From Casuarius casuarius (taxonomy: Eukaryota > Chordata > Aves > Casuariiformes > Casuariidae): DNA of 64,000 nt. The notes beneath the pieces are model-generated. The model was not told the DNA's origin. It did no database searches and saw nothing but the letters and a program-made list of their open reading frames with translations. Where the stretch lies: assembly GCA_003342895.1 (NCBI GenBank), contig PTFA01000279.1:499149-563148 (forward strand), written 5' to 3'. The position numbers and the translations under genes were made by a program. This document shows, in pieces, positions 12,561-24,100 of this stretch (position 1 is the first letter of the stretch; the number at the start of each line of letters is the position of its first letter).

Positions 12561-13065
12561 TGGGATAGTTGGGTTGGAAAGGGACTGCTAGGGCCCTTAA
12601 TGCACTAATAGGCCTTAGGGGCCCTGAGGAGCCTCACCTGGGGCTTCCACCCGTACCCTCTGCCCACGGGCCAAGGAGCTCTATTTAAGCTCAGCACTGG
12701 GCCTTCAGTCCATTCCTGAGCTGCTCTCTAGGTCAGCCACAGCTGTACCTGGCCACTGAGCCTGCTGATCTGGACTCTGACCTGTGGACCAGCTTGACCT
12801 TGGATCTGTCTTGTCACTATAGGCCTGTCCAGCAATAACTGGACTGTGTCTGAGCCTGATTACTGTCATAGGACCTGATCCTGACCTGTGGATTGACTTC
12901 CTAGTTTGACCTTCCACCTACCTCACCATAGCAAATTTGCCTGATGATGTGGACTCTTGGTTCAACCTGGTTACCATCTCTGTGTCTGTCTTGCTTGAGT
13001 ACTGAGCCCTGGCTGGTGGAGCCCTTGGCCTGATGGCTGGGTCACTGGCTCCCTTTCCATGATCC
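12560..13065 (+). mobile_element. LTR-like segment, possible solo LTR
   Basis: A TATA-like CTATTTAAGC at 12,680-12,690 is followed, as in a U3-R junction, by a pyrimidine-rich downstream stretch. That stretch has many imperfect repeats of CTGACCTGTGGA and CCTTGGATCTG type up to about 12,980. Similar CTGACCCTGACC phrasing appears on the minus strand near 54,200-54,260, beside the gypsy relic in ACSS1 intron 13, so both may be gypsy LTR material. No clear TG...CA ends or target duplication were found, so the boundaries are approximate. Confidence 0.35.
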
Positions 13066-13074
13066 CTGGATGAG

Positions 13075-13310
13075 GATGCCTGTGATCCAGCCTCCCACTC
13101 AAAGCAGGGCTAACTTCAGAATTAGGTCAGGGTCTTGTTCAGGCCAGTTTGGAAGATCTTTGAGGATGGAGAGACCACACCTTCTCTGCACCCCTCTCCC
13201 CATGCTTAGTTACTCTCCTGGGGAAGAAATCTTTCCATGTGCAATCACAATTATGTTGCAACTAGTCTCTCTGACCTTACTCCAGAGAAGAAGGCAATAT
13301 CACTTTACAA
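13075..13310 (-). repeat. CR1 LINE fragment, antisense
   Basis: Read along the + strand, this follows the familiar antisense CR1 pattern: a 'gaagatctttgaggatggag' block, then 'ccaca' and 'ccccatgctta', a 'ggggaagaaatctttcca' block and 'gttgcaactagtctct'. The element is therefore inserted in minus orientation. It abuts the LTR-like segment on its left, which may have truncated it. Identification is from memory of the consensus. Confidence 0.7.
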
Positions 13311-16300
13311 GGTAAAGTGGAAGTCAAGTGAAAGGCTGGAGCCTTCCTACCTTTCTTAGCTGAGTTTCTCCTGAACAACTGTTGGCCCATGAGTGTGCCC
13401 TTGAGGCAAGTGGAGTCCAAGCCCAGAGCACAAGTACTGAGCTGGAGTAGACAGAAGGGCTTGGTGCTGAAGCCTTCAGTCCTCTCTCCAGGTAGGCAGC
13501 CCCAAGTGCTGCCCAAGAGGAAGCTAGCATAATGGACAGTTTTGTCAGCAAGGACTTGCAGGTACAAAGTGTAGAGCAAAGCTGTTGTGGACTGTGCTTG
13601 TGCAGGAGAGGAGACAAATAGGAAGGAAAGCTCAGAAATCCCTTTGGTTTGAAACCCATCCTTGAGCAGGAAAACCCTGGAGACAGCACAACAGATCACT
13701 TGGGCAGGCTAATGGCAACAGTGAGAGGGACAAGCACTGACAAGACAGCAAACCCAGAGAAAACAGTGATTTCTCTTCTTTTGCTGACTGCCACAGTCCA
13801 ATACCATGCCAGTAGTGGCAAGGAGCCTTCAGAGGAGAGGAAGCTGACTTGGTGCCAAGCGGAGGACTTAGCAGTGCCAGTGAGCACATTATCAGAGATG
13901 TTTCCTAGTCTTTTTATATTCAGGTCCTGATACTGCAAATATCTCTGCCTGTGTTCAGCTTTATGCTCACACTCTGGAGGAAGGGGGCTTGCTCACCACA
14001 TTGATTAAGTCTTGTGTGTCTTGGCAGTAATTAAAGATAAGGCCAATAACTAATGCTGCTGTAGTAGGAATAGAAATATTTTCTTTCTTTCATTCTTTTT
14101 TCTTTCTTTTTTTTTTTGCTCCAGCTCTGATCAACACAGAGGGTATCTGCAGTCAAACCCATACCCTACTCTTACTTGGCACTGGTTTGGTTCATCAGTG
14201 CCTGCCATGATATCTGCACAGAAGACCCTTGATGTCTGCCCAGGACAACAGCTATCTAGTGGGTGGTCCTGCTAAAATCTCTTGTAGCGCAATGAGGTGT
14301 TGGATCCAGAGGCCATCTCAAAGGACTGGCTACACCAGGGAATGACTTTCTCTCTGCAGTGGAGGCCACAACTCTTTGGGAGTCTCCATAATCCAAGGAG
14401 GGTCTTCTGAATGGAAACACAGTGAATGCAGAAAGCAATTCCACATTTTTTTCCACAGCTTTTATCTAGCTACAGCCTTTCCTGGCATGCTTGCATCTCT
14501 TTGCAGTACCATGTATTGGGTAAACCCAGATTAGAACCATCTGCTAAACCAATCACAGAAGAAAAGGATGGGGAAAGGTAAAAGTGAGCAAAATGAAATC
14601 ATTTTGATTCCTTTTTTGTTTCCTTTGGTATGGGAGACTGCCTGTGGGGCAGGCCTCATGGGTGTGCATGAGGAGGCACTGCAGGGTTTTCTAGTAATTG
14701 GCAAAGGACAGACTTTCTAATGGGGAGGCTCTTGAGCTGTGTTTGTAGAAGGATCAACACTCTGCCTTTTCTGAAGGGCTTGGTAATATAAATTTTTACT
14801 TTGCAATTTATTTTGTGTCCTCCTCCTGAGCTGCTTGTCAGACTGTTAGAATGGGAGTTTATGCAGTGAATGTGAAGGCTTTGAAAGACCCCCTTTTTAC
14901 AGAGATAGAGGAAAGCAGTGGAGAGGTCATTTTCATTGTCAAAACCAGCCTAGGGATTGAGGAGGAGACTGGCTGCAAGATGTCAGAACTGCATACGAGG
15001 CCTGCCTGTCAGAAGTTACCAGAACCTTTCATCTGCCACATCCCTGTTCCTCACCCACTCCTATAAATCCTCTGTGAATCCAGCTGCTGAGACATGGACA
15101 CCCCAGGAAGAAGCTCAAGGCTGTTTGGACTGCCTTGGTCCTGTTGTTTTCAGAGTCCTTGGGCATGAAAGTCCTTCAGATGTCACACATATCTGGCACT
15201 GAAGAGCGTAATGGGGATCAGGATGTACGTAGACAGGAGGTGTGTTGCTGTATCTTTTTTGGTGCCGAAAAGAGGGCTAATTTATAAACTAATCTGGGAG
15301 AACTCATCTCAAGAGCTGTACTTAATAATGAGAACTGCTGTAATTCCCATTTTTTCTCAAAAGTCAATGACCTGATGCTGGCCTTCTCCTCCAGAAGGTC
15401 ATACCTGGGAGAAGTAGGCATCACAAAGTCTCAGATCACAGAGTCTCATCTCTCCTCTCCCCAGCTTTCTTGGAGGCAAGAAAGAAGATTCAGGGTGGTT
15501 CTTGTCCTGCCAAGCAGCCCGGCTGAATGGGGAGACCAGGTGACCTCCAGGACTGGATTGTGACAGTTGTATTGAGGATGGTCATAGCTTTTCTTGAGGA
15601 AAAAGTCAAAATTTGGGGGTGGTGGGTGGTCTGGGGAAGCATGAGAGAAATAAAACTCAGTGGCAGAAAAGGAAAATCAGTCTTAAATGGAAGAAAACCG
15701 GAGAATGGCAGCATTCCCAGAAGATTTCAAGGTCTGCAGCAACCTAGGCAAATTAAATTGCTAGGTTCTTGACCCAAAGAATTTAATTTCATGCTGAGTT
15801 TTTGGATAAAACCCCCCAAACATCCATTTGTTTCTTTCATGGAAAGCATTCAGCTGGAAATCTGTTCTTTTCTTTTTCATAAAAATATCTTTGATAGAAA
15901 AATTGTGAGCAATTCTTAAGCAAACCAACTGAATGAAGAACAACTTTCCATACTGCTATCNGGCACAAGGTGGCACACGTGCTATTGGTTATAACTCATA
16001 CCCAAAAAGAAATATACACATTCAAAAGCCAGGGAAGGGATAAAGAATTATATTAGCAGTGTAGCAACATCTTTGACTTTACAAGGAAGTTAGAGTATGT
16101 TTATTCTCATATGCTACCTATGAAACACAGCTGAAAACATCAGAAGTGCCAGAAATCCAAATCCTGACAAAATCTGTGTTATTTACTTAGATAAAATGTC
16201 TGGTGATATTTCTAGGATAGGAAAATTTACAGAAAACACTGTCACTGCCAGGAAAGATTTGAACTTGGTTGAAAAGGTAGGTTAAAGTTGTTACTCTTGT

Positions 16301-16620
16301 ATGTGAAATGTGCTTTGACTGCAAGAGTTCTGGGAATTAGTTAAATTAGCATTTAGGAAGTGCTCAGGTAGTTTGGCATTTCTTAAAGATACCCCAAACT
16401 TGCTACTCGAATATGAGCTTTCAAGCTGGGTGCTGAGAGGCTGGACCAGACTGCCTAAAAGAATTAATTTCTTTGGTCCAGCAGAGAAGTCCCTGCTCTG
16501 CACAGGGGAGAAGAGCCGTGTCATTTGTTACAAATGCTGCTCCTTGTTGAGAGGTTGCATTATAAAGTCAGGGATGAATTTGGTTGCTCAGCCAGCCTGG
16601 TGCTGAGATTAGGGCATCAC
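13311..16620. other. Intergenic region with no supported gene
   Basis: Open frames at 13,277-13,938 occur on several strands and overlap. None has family similarity or paired splice sites. A T/C-rich microsatellite (listed) and one N at 15,961 are present. Nothing else is recognised. Confidence 0.45.
14079..14117. repeat. TTTC/T-rich microsatellite
   Basis: About 39 bases of TTTC-type repeats with imperfections grade into a run of T. This is a simple-sequence tract, likely polymorphic in length. Confidence 0.85.
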
Positions 16621-17480
16621 TGGTAAGCTGTGCGGCTGCCCCGTGCTCCTGGCAAGGCGGGGTGTGAAAGAGTGCCATGATAGGGCAGTGCAGGTGCTTC
16701 TCTGGCGGGATGTTATGGTGTGCGGCAGTGTCAGTGAGCATGGTGACATATGGGCGTTGCTAATGTGACAGGGTGTGTGTGCTGAGCATTGCTCTTTGTG
16801 TGCCTGTGCAGGCAGGAGCTGCCGTATGTGTTGACGTGCGGGACTGTACCTGTGCGCTGGTGTCCGTAATGGTGATGGTGTGTGCAGGGGGGTGTATCTC
16901 TGGGTGCATGTCTGTGCAGGGGTGTTGTTCCTGGGGCCATGCGGATACAAAGGCTGTGTCTAGGTGGCTGTCTCTCTGGGTGCAGGGGGTTGTCGCCAGG
17001 GCCATGTGGGTGCTGGGGAGTACCTGTGTGAGTGCTGTGGGTTACGTGGGAAATCCAGGGCTACGTGGGAACACGTGGGTGCTGCAGTGTTCCTGGAGCC
17101 GTGCGGTGCAGGGGTGACCTGCTGGGTGCCTGGTGTTCCCAAGGCCATGTGGGTGCAGGAGTGTCTCTGTGTGGATGCAACAGCTGTTTCCAGGGCCACG
17201 TGGGTGCCAGGGTGTTCCCAAGGCCATGTGGGTGCAGGGGTGTCCCTCTGGGTGCCAGGAGCGCTCCTAGGGCCGTGTGGATGCTGGGGCTGTCTTTTTG
17301 CAGGTGCTGCAGTGTTCCCAGGGCCGTGTGAACACAGGGGTGTCCCTCTGGGTGCCAGGGGTGCTCCCAGGGCCGTGTGGGTGGCAGGGGGGGGGTCTCT
17401 GTGCGGGTGCAGGGATGCGCCCGGGTAGGTGCTGGGGGTGCTCCCAGGGCCGTGCGGGAGGCGGGGGTGTTCCCGGAGCC
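16620..17480. repeat. Degenerate minisatellite abutting the ACSS1 promoter
   Basis: From about 16,620, and most clearly from 16,980 to 17,470, the + strand is a chain of diverged units. Each unit contains CCAGGGCCGTGTGGGTGC followed by GGGGTGTCCCTCTGGGTGCC or GTGCTCCCAGGGCC, with a spacing of about 50-65 bp. The best copies are at 17,210-17,380. Open frames of up to 288 codons cross the array on the minus strand; they arise from the repeat and the adjoining CpG island and are not supported as proteins. The array ends where ACSS1 CpG-island sequence begins. Confidence 0.75.
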
Positions 17481-18130
17481 GGGCCGGGGCGCTCCTTCCC
17501 CGCGCGGGAGGCTTCTCTCTCCTCGCGGCCGAGGGGTGTTGCCGCGGCTGGCGGGGCGGCGCCGCGGCTGGCGGGGCCGGCAGCGGCGCAGCCCCGACGG
17601 CGGAGCAGGGCTGTGCCCCATGGCTCTGGCGGCGGCCCGCGGGCGGGGGCTGCGCGCCTTCAGCCGCCTGCTGCCGCGGGGCCGGGTCGTGCTCGCCGCC
17701 CGCTGCTGCGCCGGTCTGAGCCCGCCCGGCGGCTACAGGGCCTGGCAGGAGCGGGCGACCCGCGACCCCGGCGGCTTCTGGTCCGAGGTGGCGCGGGGGG
17801 CGCTGCGCTGGGACAGCCCCTTCCACACGGCGTGCGAGGCCGGCCCTGCTGGCGGCGCCGCCCGGTGGTTCCTCGGCGGCCGCCTCAACGTCTCCGGTAA
17901 GGCCGGCGCCGCCGGCATCCCCTCAGCCCCGGCGGCCGCTTCTCCGCCTCGCCGGGACGGGCCGCCGCGGGCCCGGGGCCGTCGGGGCCGCCCGGGTGGC
18001 TGTGGCGGTCGTGGCGGGGTCGGCCGTTGGGGCCGTTGGCGCCGCCCGGGGCTGCAGCAAGCTTCCCCACAGCCCGCCCCCGGCTGTCCTGTCAGCCGGA
18101 GACCGCCGCGGCGGCCCCGGGGGTTGTGCT
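17450..18130 (+). promoter_or_regulatory. ACSS1: ACSS1 CpG-island promoter and 5' UTR region
   Basis: A CpG-dense block surrounds coding exon 1 and runs into intron 1. No TATA box is evident upstream of the ATG, which fits a housekeeping-type, dispersed-start promoter. A 17-base phrase is repeated exactly with 20-bp spacing at 17,541-17,557 and 17,561-17,577, giving paired GC boxes just before the start codon. The frame of exon 1 stays open upstream into the minisatellite but contains no in-frame ATG there, which supports the start at 17,620. The exact transcription start cannot be read from the sequence. Confidence 0.75.
17620..17896 (+). CDS. ACSS1: ACSS1 coding exon 1
   Basis: This exon encodes residues 1-92 and the first base of codon 93. 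It carries the start ATG (context CCCCATGG), the Arg/Ala-rich mitochondrial presequence and the first part of the N-terminal domain ([12 protein letters not shown], residues 54-65). The donor is CCG|GTAAGG. The exon is very GC-rich, like the surrounding island. Confidence 0.95.
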
Positions 18131-21100
18131 TGGACTTTCCGGAAGGTTTGCCTCGCAGTATCTTGTGCTCAAGCCTCTCTTTGGGGGAAGAATGAGGAAC
18201 TCGGTTCAGTAAAGCACTTCACTGGAGGATGGCTTTCAGTGCCAGCTGGGGAAAGTCTCAGCGGCGTTATGAAATACTCCAAACTGAGGAAAAAATCCGA
18301 AGCTGCAGATAACCCTAAATGGGCCCTGATAACCCTCACTCTGCCTTCTCCGGTGTAGGCATGCTTGTGTGGCATTCTCTGCTCAGACACTGTCCCTGAA
18401 ATCACTTCTGCGGAAAATGTTATTACAGCGAATACTTTTTCTGTGTTTAGAAACCGCGTAAAGGCTAGCGAAGCCCTTCTGAGACCTGGGGTGACTTTGT
18501 CAGCTGGGATGCTGTATGCACTCTCTTGACTTGCCTGTGCCACGCTTCACCCCAGGGGCCTCTCAGGCCACCCAGTGGGGTGCAGGGTGCTGCTTGGTCA
18601 CTGCCCACCTCAGACGCAGCTGGCAGCCCTGTGATGCCAAGGACTCTGCAATGCCAGTGCAAAGGTGAACCAAGGGAGAATGGTACAAATCCCGCTGTTC
18701 ATCTTTTACAGAGGAAGCTGCAGTCTTTTTTCTGTCTTAAATGAGAAACTGNTCTGGGTTGTTTCTTCCAACTTCATCACTTACATGAAGAAACAGAAGA
18801 TATATTGTTTTGTTGTTTTGTTTACAAGGCTGTGAAAGGCAAGAATATCCAAGTAAGGGAGAAATGTCCTGTGAGTGTGCTGAGTCCTGCTGTGAGCACA
18901 TACAGCGTGAAGTGCCGGCATCCTGTTCAGAGGTCTTGCTCTTGCTTATTTGCCTTAGTCAGCACATGTGAGCCAAGGCGGTCATGTAATATGCTATTCG
19001 ACCTGCATCAGGGAGGATCTAGGAAAGGCAGCGTTTCTTTAGGTGTTTGGGCTGAATTTTGCTATGTTCACAGTAATGCTGTTGCCATAGCCTATGTTGC
19101 AGTTCCTGCAGACAAGGGACAGGCAGATGAGGTGACACAAAGAACTGAAGTTGCCAGGCAGAAAGAGTTCAATTTCTGCAGGACCCAAGAACTATTTCAA
19201 ACAGGCTAAACATGAAGGGAACTGGAGCCCAGGCAGTTCCCTCTGACAGTCCTAAATACCTCAGCTTCTTTCTGTCCCCATCTGCCCTGACGTCTTTTCT
19301 GCGTTGTGGCCCAGCTTCATCCACTGGGATGAAGTCCCAGCCCCTGTCTAGGGTATAACTTGGCGGTAAAGTCTTTAACAAGGAGGTATGGTTTTTAACT
19401 TCATCTCTCATTTCTGGGGAGAGTGCTTGAAACACTAGGCTGTTGTTCAGGAATGCAGAAACTGTATTTCAAAACAAAAGAGCAAACCCTCCTCAGGTCT
19501 TCCAAAGAACATAGCTGAGCATCTGCCCTCAAGGGAGGATTCCCAGCTGTGGAACCCAAATGAAGGAAGGTGTGTGCCTGGCCCTGATTCCAGCACCCAG
19601 GATCCAGAGAGAAGTGAGATTTTAGCTAGGCTTCTGTAACAAGACTTCAGTTATTCCTGCTGAGAGGAAGATCCTGGCTGAGCACAGAGACTTTTGGATC
19701 TGTTTCCTTTCTCTGGACAGTGGGGCCAGTACCTTGTTCTGGATCCCACATGGACCAAGTGTCTAAAATCCAGATATTGCTGGATTCCAGTGTTAGTTCA
19801 TTTTTTGTGTCTGGTTCTTCTTCTGCAGGCACTAAATGCCACTACTGAAAGACAGATGCACTGAATTAAGAGGTTTTCCTGTTGCTGTTTTTTTTCTTTT
19901 AAAGCACCAAAAAGATGAGTAGCTTCATACTTGGCCACAGCTGAATGACTGGTTTTCTCCTAAAAGGCTCTAGTTTTGTCCCTTGATCCCTTGATTTGAA
20001 CACTGACTGTGGAAACACGGAAACTCTTCAGGTCCCTGTTCCAGAACATCCTATATTCCCCTCTCCAGACATAGCTGGATTGTAGGCAACTGAGAAAAAC
20101 TACTGCTCTTTGCTTGGAGAGACCTCACAGTAGCATTTGCAGGAAGTGTGAGATTTGGGCCGTGTGGGTTTATTGCAATATAGCTTCTTACCAGGAAAAG
20201 ACCCCAACAACTTATTGCACTTCCCAGGCACCAGGTTCTCAAGAGCATGTCTCATCTAAATAGTTTCTATGTGCTTCTCCAAGCACTGTCAAGGAGGCAG
20301 GAAGGCATATGGAAAACCCATTACAGTGTAGCCATGAGGGGAAGGTCACTATGTTCTCTTCTGTAAAGTGAGTGAAAGGCACTTGTAAGAGCAGGAAGGA
20401 ATTAATCGTATTTGGCCTTGATTCGCCTGTGAGTTCTTACTGAGCAAAGAGCTAAAGCTCACACTTGGCTCAGCTGGGGCTTACTGCAATACAGATTCTC
20501 ACTCGAAGCTAGTACTGCTGCTCGTGAGGAAGAAATGTTGCTGGGGAAACGAATCCATGTTAATGTGATTTACTGGTAGTGTGGTGCAATACGTAAGGGT
20601 ATTGCTACAATGAGCTTGGAGGTAGGAGTTGCTAAGGGTCCCACACCAAAATGCATCTAATTACCTATGAATAGATGAAAGAGTGCTTGTAGGAAACTGT
20701 GTAATAAATGTTTAAAGCATTCCTGATGAGAGCATTTGACCTCCTGTATCATACTAAGATGACACGAGGAATTGTTTTACCTCCTTTATAATATTTCTGC
20801 AGGAATTTTCATTAAAAAGTAAAAGACTTTAAACAACAAAAGAGCTCTTTTTTTTTCTCTTGTGAGATTATATTTTTGAGATTGATGGTTGTTCTCTAAT
20901 AAAATAAGCTGAATTCTGAGGGAATTCTACCTTCTGTCCACGTTTAGGGACTCATTCCCACCTTATGTGTAGTATTGTAATTCAGATTTGATCACAGAAT
21001 AGCAGAAGCAGACTGTAGCAGGCTGTAGTTGGAGGGAGGGATGTACCTCCAGGAGGTAATTCAGCCTTCACATTTTAAGAGGTCAAGCACACAGTTTGAG

Positions 21101-24100
21101 ACCTTTCTCAGATGTCTAGATGAGCCGGACTGATACCCTGTGTTGCTATCTGTATACACTTCCTGACTTCTTAGGCCTCCACTGCAATCTGTGAGTTTAT
21201 GCTAGATCCCAAAGTTTTAGATATTTTCATTTAGGTGAGCGATTCAGCTCTCCCATTCTGCCTGTGGGGAAAAAAATGTTTTTCACGAGCTCTAACTAGA
21301 AAATTCNAATGACGCAATGCTAAAAATGCAAATTAAGAGAGACAGTCTGTCAGATTTATGTAGCGAAATGTTCTTCTGGGGAGGACATCATCACGGACAA
21401 TTCTTCTTGTCTTTGTGCTGTTGTGAGTAGGGAAGAGATTTTCTGCTGGTTTACGCACAGCTTCTTAGGGTGTCAGTGGAGCTGAACTGACTTGAGCTGG
21501 CCAAGGCCTCTTATGAGGTTGCCATCTCTAAGGCAGCTGTACTGATTTAGTATAGTATGTTACTACGAATATGGTAAAGGACACCTTTTCCCAGTGTCAT
21601 AAATGAGTGTGTGGCTAGCTAGCTAACAGCTGATGTTTCATCTTATGCTTATTTGCCTTGCATATGATTGGGCTTTGTTTAAACCTCTGTTTTCTTACAG
21701 TGAATTGCTTGGATCAACATGTCCAAAAGTCTCCGGACAGAGTGGCTTTGATTTGGGAGAGAGATGAGCCTGGATCTGCAGTGCATGTTACATACAGGTA
21801 TGCCAGCCACTCACAAAGCTTTATAATGCCTGGCAACATTGTGGGACTGGGAAAAGAACGGCTTCTCTGAAATCCGATGTCCGTGAAACTCTGCTTTCTT
21901 CCAAGGTACTTCAGCACTTCAGACATGCAGCCACAGCATTGCTGCTGGGTTGTTGTATCATAATGAGATAGCTGCTGAAAAATGGACTCATGTTCCCACC
22001 CAGAAATGATACTCTTACCTTGGATTCTTCATGGGGAGGTCTTCCTGATCTTAGACACCTATGTAATAAATATATTGCAGGATAAGAGGTACAATGGATG
22101 TAAATAAGCGACAGTAGCTGAAAATTGCAGATTCTGATCTGGCATCTTCTTCTGGTCATGGCTTTAATCAGGCCTGCCTGTGGTTGCTTTCTGTTTTAGT
22201 GGGAGCTTTCAGGACAGAAAGACGTTGTGCTTTCCCCTGCCTTATGTTCACATCTGCCAGTTAGTTTTGCTTGTAGGGGTGTCCATGGTAAAAGTTCGTG
22301 AGCAGCTTTCAGTTTCAGAACAGCAGCAAGTGTGTTGGTGCAAACAGCAGCTTGTGTTGTTGGTCAGTAGCATGGTGCTGAATCCTTGCTGGAGGGGATT
22401 TAAAGTTCCCTGTATTTATCTTTCCCATCCCCTGTGCACTTTAGAGCAACCTTAAGGCTGCTCTGAGTGATGCCAACTAGTGACTGCTGCTACAGGTGCT
22501 AGGGTTTGCTAGAAGATGGCAGCCTTCAAACATATTTCTCTCCTCCATGGTGTGTACCTTCAGTGATAAGACAGGCCTGCCTGCAAAAATGCCTTCTTCA
22601 TTGCCATATTTCAGCCTGTGGACCTGGGAGTTGCAGTGACTTGAAGACAACTTGCCCACCCTAAAAGTTGAGCCCATCTTTGTGCAGCTGTGCAAAGACA
22701 TGATACCTAGCAAACAAAAAGGAGAATATCTAGGTGAAGGACAAGTTGGCAGCCTCGGTTTTCAAATTCTGAGAGCCATGTTCCTGTTTCTGCCTGATAC
22801 TGATGGTACCTGTGGTGAGATGTGGCTGCATTCTGGTGATACATTTTATCAAGAGAATTTCCACAAAGTGGAAAAACAGATTACCTGGTTCTGCACATCT
22901 CAGTTAAGTCAGGAATAGCTGTGCTGAAAGCAGTGGTATAATATGGCTGTATGCAAGGAAAGAATCAAGTGTTTTGTCTTGAAATAACAGCCTCTTCTAT
23001 GGACTTTGGGCTGCATTTTTAAAGGTTTTAAACTGGGCAGTAGGGTTTTCCAATGCATATGGGTACTGACCTCCCTTTGAAGCTGAGCTTCATTGAAAAC
23101 TTTCTGCAGTAACATCTTGTTTTGTCTAGATGTTTTGTTGGGGGAAGTATATCAGAAATACAGATGGCACAGAAATTGTGATGCCAGTTCAGTAATCCTC
23201 AGTGAACCTTCTGCAGTAGGGTCATCTCTGCATGTTAGCTTCAGTGCAGGACAGGCCCTGGGTGAAGGCTGGAGTCATGAAAGGGATGTTGGGTATCAGG
23301 AAGACCTAAACTCTGGTATCTGATCTCTGCTTCTGTGGCAGACAAAGCGTTATCCTATCTTTAGGATTTGGATGCATTGTCAATGGGACAAGAGCCTTTA
23401 GCTCATGTGCTAGGAAGGTAAACACTTTAATTCGGTCATGTCATCACTGACGAGCCTTGAGGAAGATCCTGGAAGGTCAGTGTGGACATGTCTAGGGCTT
23501 AAGTGCTAGGGAGTACAGTGCACCCATTCGCTCCATTATCTGCTCTGCAAAGCTGGCTGGTGTGAGCATTTTCTTCATATTGATCAACCTTGTGAGGCAT
23601 GAGGAAAGATAAAGCTGCTGGTGTGGATACTCTCCCCACTCCTCTGGGGAGCTGTCAGTGGCAAGCAAACAGCAGAGTGTTGGCCCTGTTCCCACCAGAG
23701 CCTGCAAAGGAAGCAAGCTGCTATGCAGGAAAAGGGCTGGAATTGCTTCTTCCTCAAGGATATGTGCTTGATCATTTGGCAGAAAGGCCTCCTCCATGCA
23801 CTAGCTAGAAATGCAGCAGGGTTTGAAAGTGCTGCCCCAGCTTACTCAGTCTCAGGAGAAGTAAGAGCCTCTGTTTGCCTCTGCTACCCCACTAACTGCC
23901 TGTCTTGCAGTGGACAAAGAGCTGGTGAGGCTGTGCTGTGAGTCCTGCTGCAGTCATGCGTGACTGTCAGCCAGGCAGGTTGTGTTTATATGACTGGGTT
24001 TAAGTGCTGCTTCCCAGAAAGAGAGTTCTAACATCACCTTATTGGCAAAGATACAAAAAGCAGTGGGCAGAATCTTTCAGCTTTGCTTGAATGGTTATTG

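Noticed and set aside
14079..14117. Pyrimidine tract as a splice acceptor for an upstream exon
   Set aside because: It is a simple TTTC microsatellite; the following sequence carries no coding signal.
17377..17619. Upstream extension of the ACSS1 frame
   Set aside because: The frame is open but has no in-frame ATG, and the sequence is minisatellite and CpG island; the ATG at 17,620 begins a proper mitochondrial presequence.
1..17619. VSX1, expected upstream of ACSS1 from human gene order
   Set aside because: No homeodomain or CVC-domain coding sequence was seen on either strand, so it must lie outside the window or be arranged differently.
16960..17826. 288-codon minus-strand open frame
   Set aside because: It runs through the minisatellite and then antisense to ACSS1 exon 1; the repeated TALGTP-like phrases mirror the repeat unit.
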